Positions 21,245-23,931 of a DNA stretch of 23,931 bases are shown in pieces. The position numbers and the translations under genes are program-made. The stretch comes from BJ22 sp031405895 (GTDB lineage: Bacteria; Planctomycetota; Planctomycetia; Pirellulales; Pirellulaceae): positions 1 to 23,931 of the forward strand of contig JANOFL010000045.1 in the NCBI GenBank assembly GCA_031405895.1, read 5' to 3'. The notes under the pieces were generated by a model that was given only the letters and a program-made list of their open reading frames with translations, did not search any database and was not told the DNA's origin. Position 1 is the first letter of the stretch. The number at the start of each line of letters is the position of its first letter.

Positions 21245-23931
21245 CTACTCCAGCTTGTAGGTGAAACCCTTCTCGCCAACGTCGATCGCGATCCGGCGGA
21301 ATTCCTTGTCGTCGGCCATGCTGGCGAGGAACTCGTTGGAGAGTTCCGGCAGGAGGGTCTTGTTGAGAATCTTGTCGACGTTGCGGGCACCCGTGTCGAC
21401 TTCAGTGCAGCGGGCGAGGATCGCGTCGACGACGGCCGGGGTGTACTCGAGGGTCGCGCCGTAGTTCTCGCGAATCCGGCGGATGACTTTGCCGAGCTTG
21501 AGGCCGATGATCATCCGCATGACGTTTTCGGCCAGCGGATAGTAAGGAATTACGGTCAGGCGGCCGATGAAGGCGGGCTTGAACGATTTGAGCAGCTCGT
21601 CGTGCAGGGCGTCGGTCAGGCCTTCGGGACTGGGGGCCGTGTCGGGGTCGGCGCAGAGGCTCTTGATCAGGTCGGTCCCGGCGTTGGAGGTCATGATGAT
21701 GACCGTGTTCTTGAAGTCGATATCGCGACCTTCGCCGTCCTTCATGCGGCCCTTGTCGAAGACCTGGTAAAAGATGTCCTGCACGCCGGGGTGGGCCTTC
21801 TCCATTTCATCGAGCAACACGACGCTGTAGGGCTTGCGGCGGACGGCCTCGGTCAGCACGCCGCCTTCGCCATAGCCAACGTAGCCCGGTGGTGAACCCA
21901 TCAGGAGCGAAACCTTGTGTTCCTCCTTAAACTCCGACATGTTGATCACAGTCATGTTCTGTTCGCCGCCATAAAGCAGTTCGGCGAGCGTGATCGCGGT
22001 CTCGGTTTTGCCGACCCCGCTGGTGCCGGCGAGCAGGAAGACGCCGATCGGCCGGCTCGGGTCGGTCAGTTTGGCGCGTGAAGTCCGGATGCTCTCGGCG
22101 ATCTGTTTCATCGCATGGGACTGGCCGACGACCTGCTTCTCCATCTGGTTTTGCAGGTCGATGATCGTGCGGATTTCGTTGGCCACCATCCGGCCGACGG
22201 GGATGCCGGTCCAGGCGGCGACGGTTGAGGCGATCGAAGCGGCGTCGCAGCAGCCGAAGACGAGTGGATCTTCGCCCTGAATTCCCTTCAGTTCGGCCTC
22301 GAGCCGCTTGATCTCGCCGGGAACCTGCTCAAACGGCAAGTTGGCCGCGGCGGAGACGGGGTCGTTCGATCCGGATGGCGGTGCGGCCGGAACTGCTCCC
22401 GCCGGCGACTTGCCCGCCGGGGCTGGCGCGGGGGCGGCATCTGGTTTGTTGCCTGCAAGCCGGGCCTGAAGCGCGTTGACCTGGTTGACGAGATCGAGCT
22501 GTTTGTGCCAGCGTTCGTCGAGCACCTTCTTTTCGTCGCCGACCTCGACCAATTCCTTTTTGAGAGCCTCAACCGTCGCCGAGTGATCGGTTCCGGTCTG
22601 CATTTCGCGTTCGAGGATTCCCAGCCGGGTCTCGATCTGCTGCTGTTTGCGAATGCAGCGTTCAACTGCCGGTGGCATCGACTTCTGGCTCAGGCCGATC
22701 CGGGCGCAGGTTGTATCAAGCAGGCTGATTGCCTTGTCGGGGAGCTGGCGGCCGCTGATGTAGCGGCTGGAAAGCTTGACGGCGTCCTCGACAGCTTCGC
22801 TCAATACCCGGACCTTGTGGTGTTTTTCCAGCGTCGCGACAAGGCCGCGCATCATGTTGATCGCGCTCTCTTCGCTCGGCTCCGCGACGTTGACGACCTG
22901 GAAGCGGCGGGCAAGGGCCGCGTCGCGCTCAAAGTACTTTTTGTATTCGGCCCAGGTCGTCGCCGCGATTGTCCGGACTTCGCCCCGGGCGAGTGCCGGC
23001 TTGAGAATGTTGGCGGCATCGCCCTGCCCCGCCTGGCCGCCAGCGCCGATCATGGTGTGGGCTTCGTCGATGAACAGAATGATCGGCGTGGGCGACGATT
23101 TGACCTCTTCAATGACGGTCTTGAGCCGGTTTTCGAACTCGCCCTTGACACCGGCGCCGGCCTGGAGCAAGGCGAGGTCGAGCGTCCGCAGCGAAACGTT
23201 CTGGAGTGACGGCGGCACGTCCCCTTGGGCGATCCGGAGGGCAAAACCTTCGGCCACCGCGGTTTTCCCGACGCCCGGCTCGCCCGTCAGGATCGGATTG
23301 TTCTGCCGGCGGCGGCAGAGGATATCGATCACCTGGCGGACTTCGTCGTCGCGGCCGAGGACCGGGTCGATCTTGCCGCGACGGGCCGAGTCGGTCAGGT
23401 CGACGGTGTACTGGTCGAGTGAGGGCGTCTTGCCCGATCCCTTGCGTTCGCCAGCCGGTGCCGACGCGTCGCGGGCTGCCGGCCCGGCCGACTCGCTTTC
23501 GCTGGATTCGGCGCAGGTTTCGTGGAACGACTTTTTCAGCGACTCGTACGAAATCTTCTCGAACTCGGCGCTGGTCGCGACTGTCGTTCGGGCGAGGACC
23601 TCATTGCCGAGCAGGGCCATCAGCAAATAGCCGCTGCGGACCCGTTCCTCGCCGAACTCGACCGAGGCGAGGAGCCAGGCGTCGCGGACCAGGTCGACGA
23701 TGGACTGGCTGAGGGCCGGCGGGCGGCCGTTGCCGGTCTTGAAGCGGTCCATCGACTTTTGCAGATCGGCCAGCAGCCGCGAGATGCTGACGTCGAACTC
23801 GCGGGCGATCGCTTCCCAGTCGCCGTCGGTCCGCTCGCAGAACTTGTGCAGCCAGTGCTCGATCTCGACATTGAAATTGGTCCGCGAAAGACAGAGCCCG
23901 GCGGCGCCCTCGAGGGCCTGCTTGCAAAGCG
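21245..23931 (-). CDS. tssH: Type VI secretion ATPase ClpV/TssH (5' end outside window)
   Basis: The frame is open to the right edge, giving 894 visible residues with the first few missing. The visible N-terminus (LCKQALEGAAGLCLSR, then FNVEIEHWL) is the ClpV N-domain, which in type VI systems engages the contracted TssB/TssC sheath. The first AAA+ domain has Walker A GEPGVGKT (216-223), pore segment GAGVKGEFE and Walker B ILFIDE (284-289); the following GEVRTIAATTWAEYKKYFE is typical of ClpV rather than ClpB. The second domain has Walker A GTSGVGKT (635-642), pore loop GYVGYGEGG and Walker B VVLLDEMEKAHPGV (from about 704). Both ATPase sites are intact. Unusual is a Pro/Ala-rich linker (about 495-524) between the coiled middle region and the second AAA+ domain. 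Its role is ATP-driven sheath disassembly and recycling. Other type VI genes would be expected to the right. Confidence 0.94.
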   Translation of the reverse strand, partial: LCKQALEGAAGLCLSRTNFNVEIEHWLHKFCERTDGDWEAIAREFDVSISRLLADLQKSMDRFKTGNGRPPALSQSIVDLVRDAWLLASVEFGEERVRSGYLLMALLGNEVLARTTVATSAEFEKISYESLKKSFHETCAESSESESAGPAARDASAPAGERKGSGKTPSLDQYTVDLTDSARRGKIDPVLGRDDEVRQVIDILCRRRQNNPILTGEPGVGKTAVAEGFALRIAQGDVPPSLQNVSLRTLDLALLQAGAGVKGEFENRLKTVIEEVKSSPTPIILFIDEAHTMIGAGGQAGQGDAANILKPALARGEVRTIAATTWAEYKKYFERDAALARRFQVVNVAEPSEESAINMMRGLVATLEKHHKVRVLSEAVEDAVKLSSRYISGRQLPDKAISLLDTTCARIGLSQKSMPPAVERCIRKQQQIETRLGILEREMQTGTDHSATVEALKKELVEVGDEKKVLDERWHKQLDLVNQVNALQARLAGNKPDAAPAPAPAGKSPAGAVPAAPPSGSNDPVSAAANLPFEQVPGEIKRLEAELKGIQGEDPLVFGCCDAASIASTVAAWTGIPVGRMVANEIRTIIDLQNQMEKQVVGQSHAMKQIAESIRTSRAKLTDPSRPIGVFLLAGTSGVGKTETAITLAELLYGGEQNMTVINMSEFKEEHKVSLLMGSPPGYVGYGEGGVLTEAVRRKPYSVVLLDEMEKAHPGVQDIFYQVFDKGRMKDGEGRDIDFKNTVIIMTSNAGTDLIKSLCADPDTAPSPEGLTDALHDELLKSFKPAFIGRLTVIPYYPLAENVMRMIIGLKLGKVIRRIRENYGATLEYTPAVVDAILARCTEVDTGARNVDKILNKTLLPELSNEFLASMADDKEFRRIAIDVGEKGFTYKLE

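Overview
The window is about 24 kb of GC-rich DNA from a bacterium that is almost certainly a planctomycete. The diagnostic signs are a DUF1549/DUF1553 cytochrome beside a Tat-exported DUF1501 protein, a Tat-exported Gfo/Idh/MocA oxidoreductase, a heme-binding domain of the Pirellula/Verrucomicrobium type (TIGR02603), and abundant short palindromic intergenic repeats. No rRNA, tRNA or CRISPR was seen. Two genes run off the window: the cytochrome at the left edge (3' end missing) and the ClpV gene at the right edge (5' end missing).

Region 1 (1-12728) is a set of exported redox and degradation genes. On the minus strand are a 1291-residue exported protein (LamG-like, beta-propeller and TIM-barrel regions) and, after a 432-base gap holding an ISL3 transposase relic, a c-type cytochrome with five CxxCH sites. 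Divergent from these, on the plus strand, are the Gfo/Idh/MocA oxidoreductase, the DUF1549/DUF1553 cytochrome and the DUF1501 protein. Their substrates cannot be read from the sequence.

Region 2 (12760-20406) looks like one envelope system. A minus-strand TolC-like outer membrane lipoprotein faces, across a 450-base divergent region, a plus-strand operon of three genes: a GAF-like/HlyD membrane adaptor, a periplasmic HlyD adaptor, and an M50 (site-2-protease-like) metalloprotease carrying a PqqD-like N-terminus and a HlyD-like C-terminus. No ABC, RND or MFS pump is encoded next to them. The layout suggests a trans-envelope machine in which an intramembrane protease occupies the place of the inner membrane pump. 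This is the best candidate here for an undescribed system.

Region 3 (20438-23931) is on the minus strand and holds a type VI secretion ClpV (TssH) ATPase with an unusual Pro/Ala-rich linker, followed by a small membrane protein with its own well-formed promoter and Shine-Dalgarno sequence.

Repeats: a large REP-like hairpin lies inside the coding frame of the 1291-residue protein, and tandem hairpins precede the DUF1501 gene. The string CTACAAT stands 36-42 bases before three starts and may be a shared -10 element. All family assignments come from reading motifs by eye; no database search was run.
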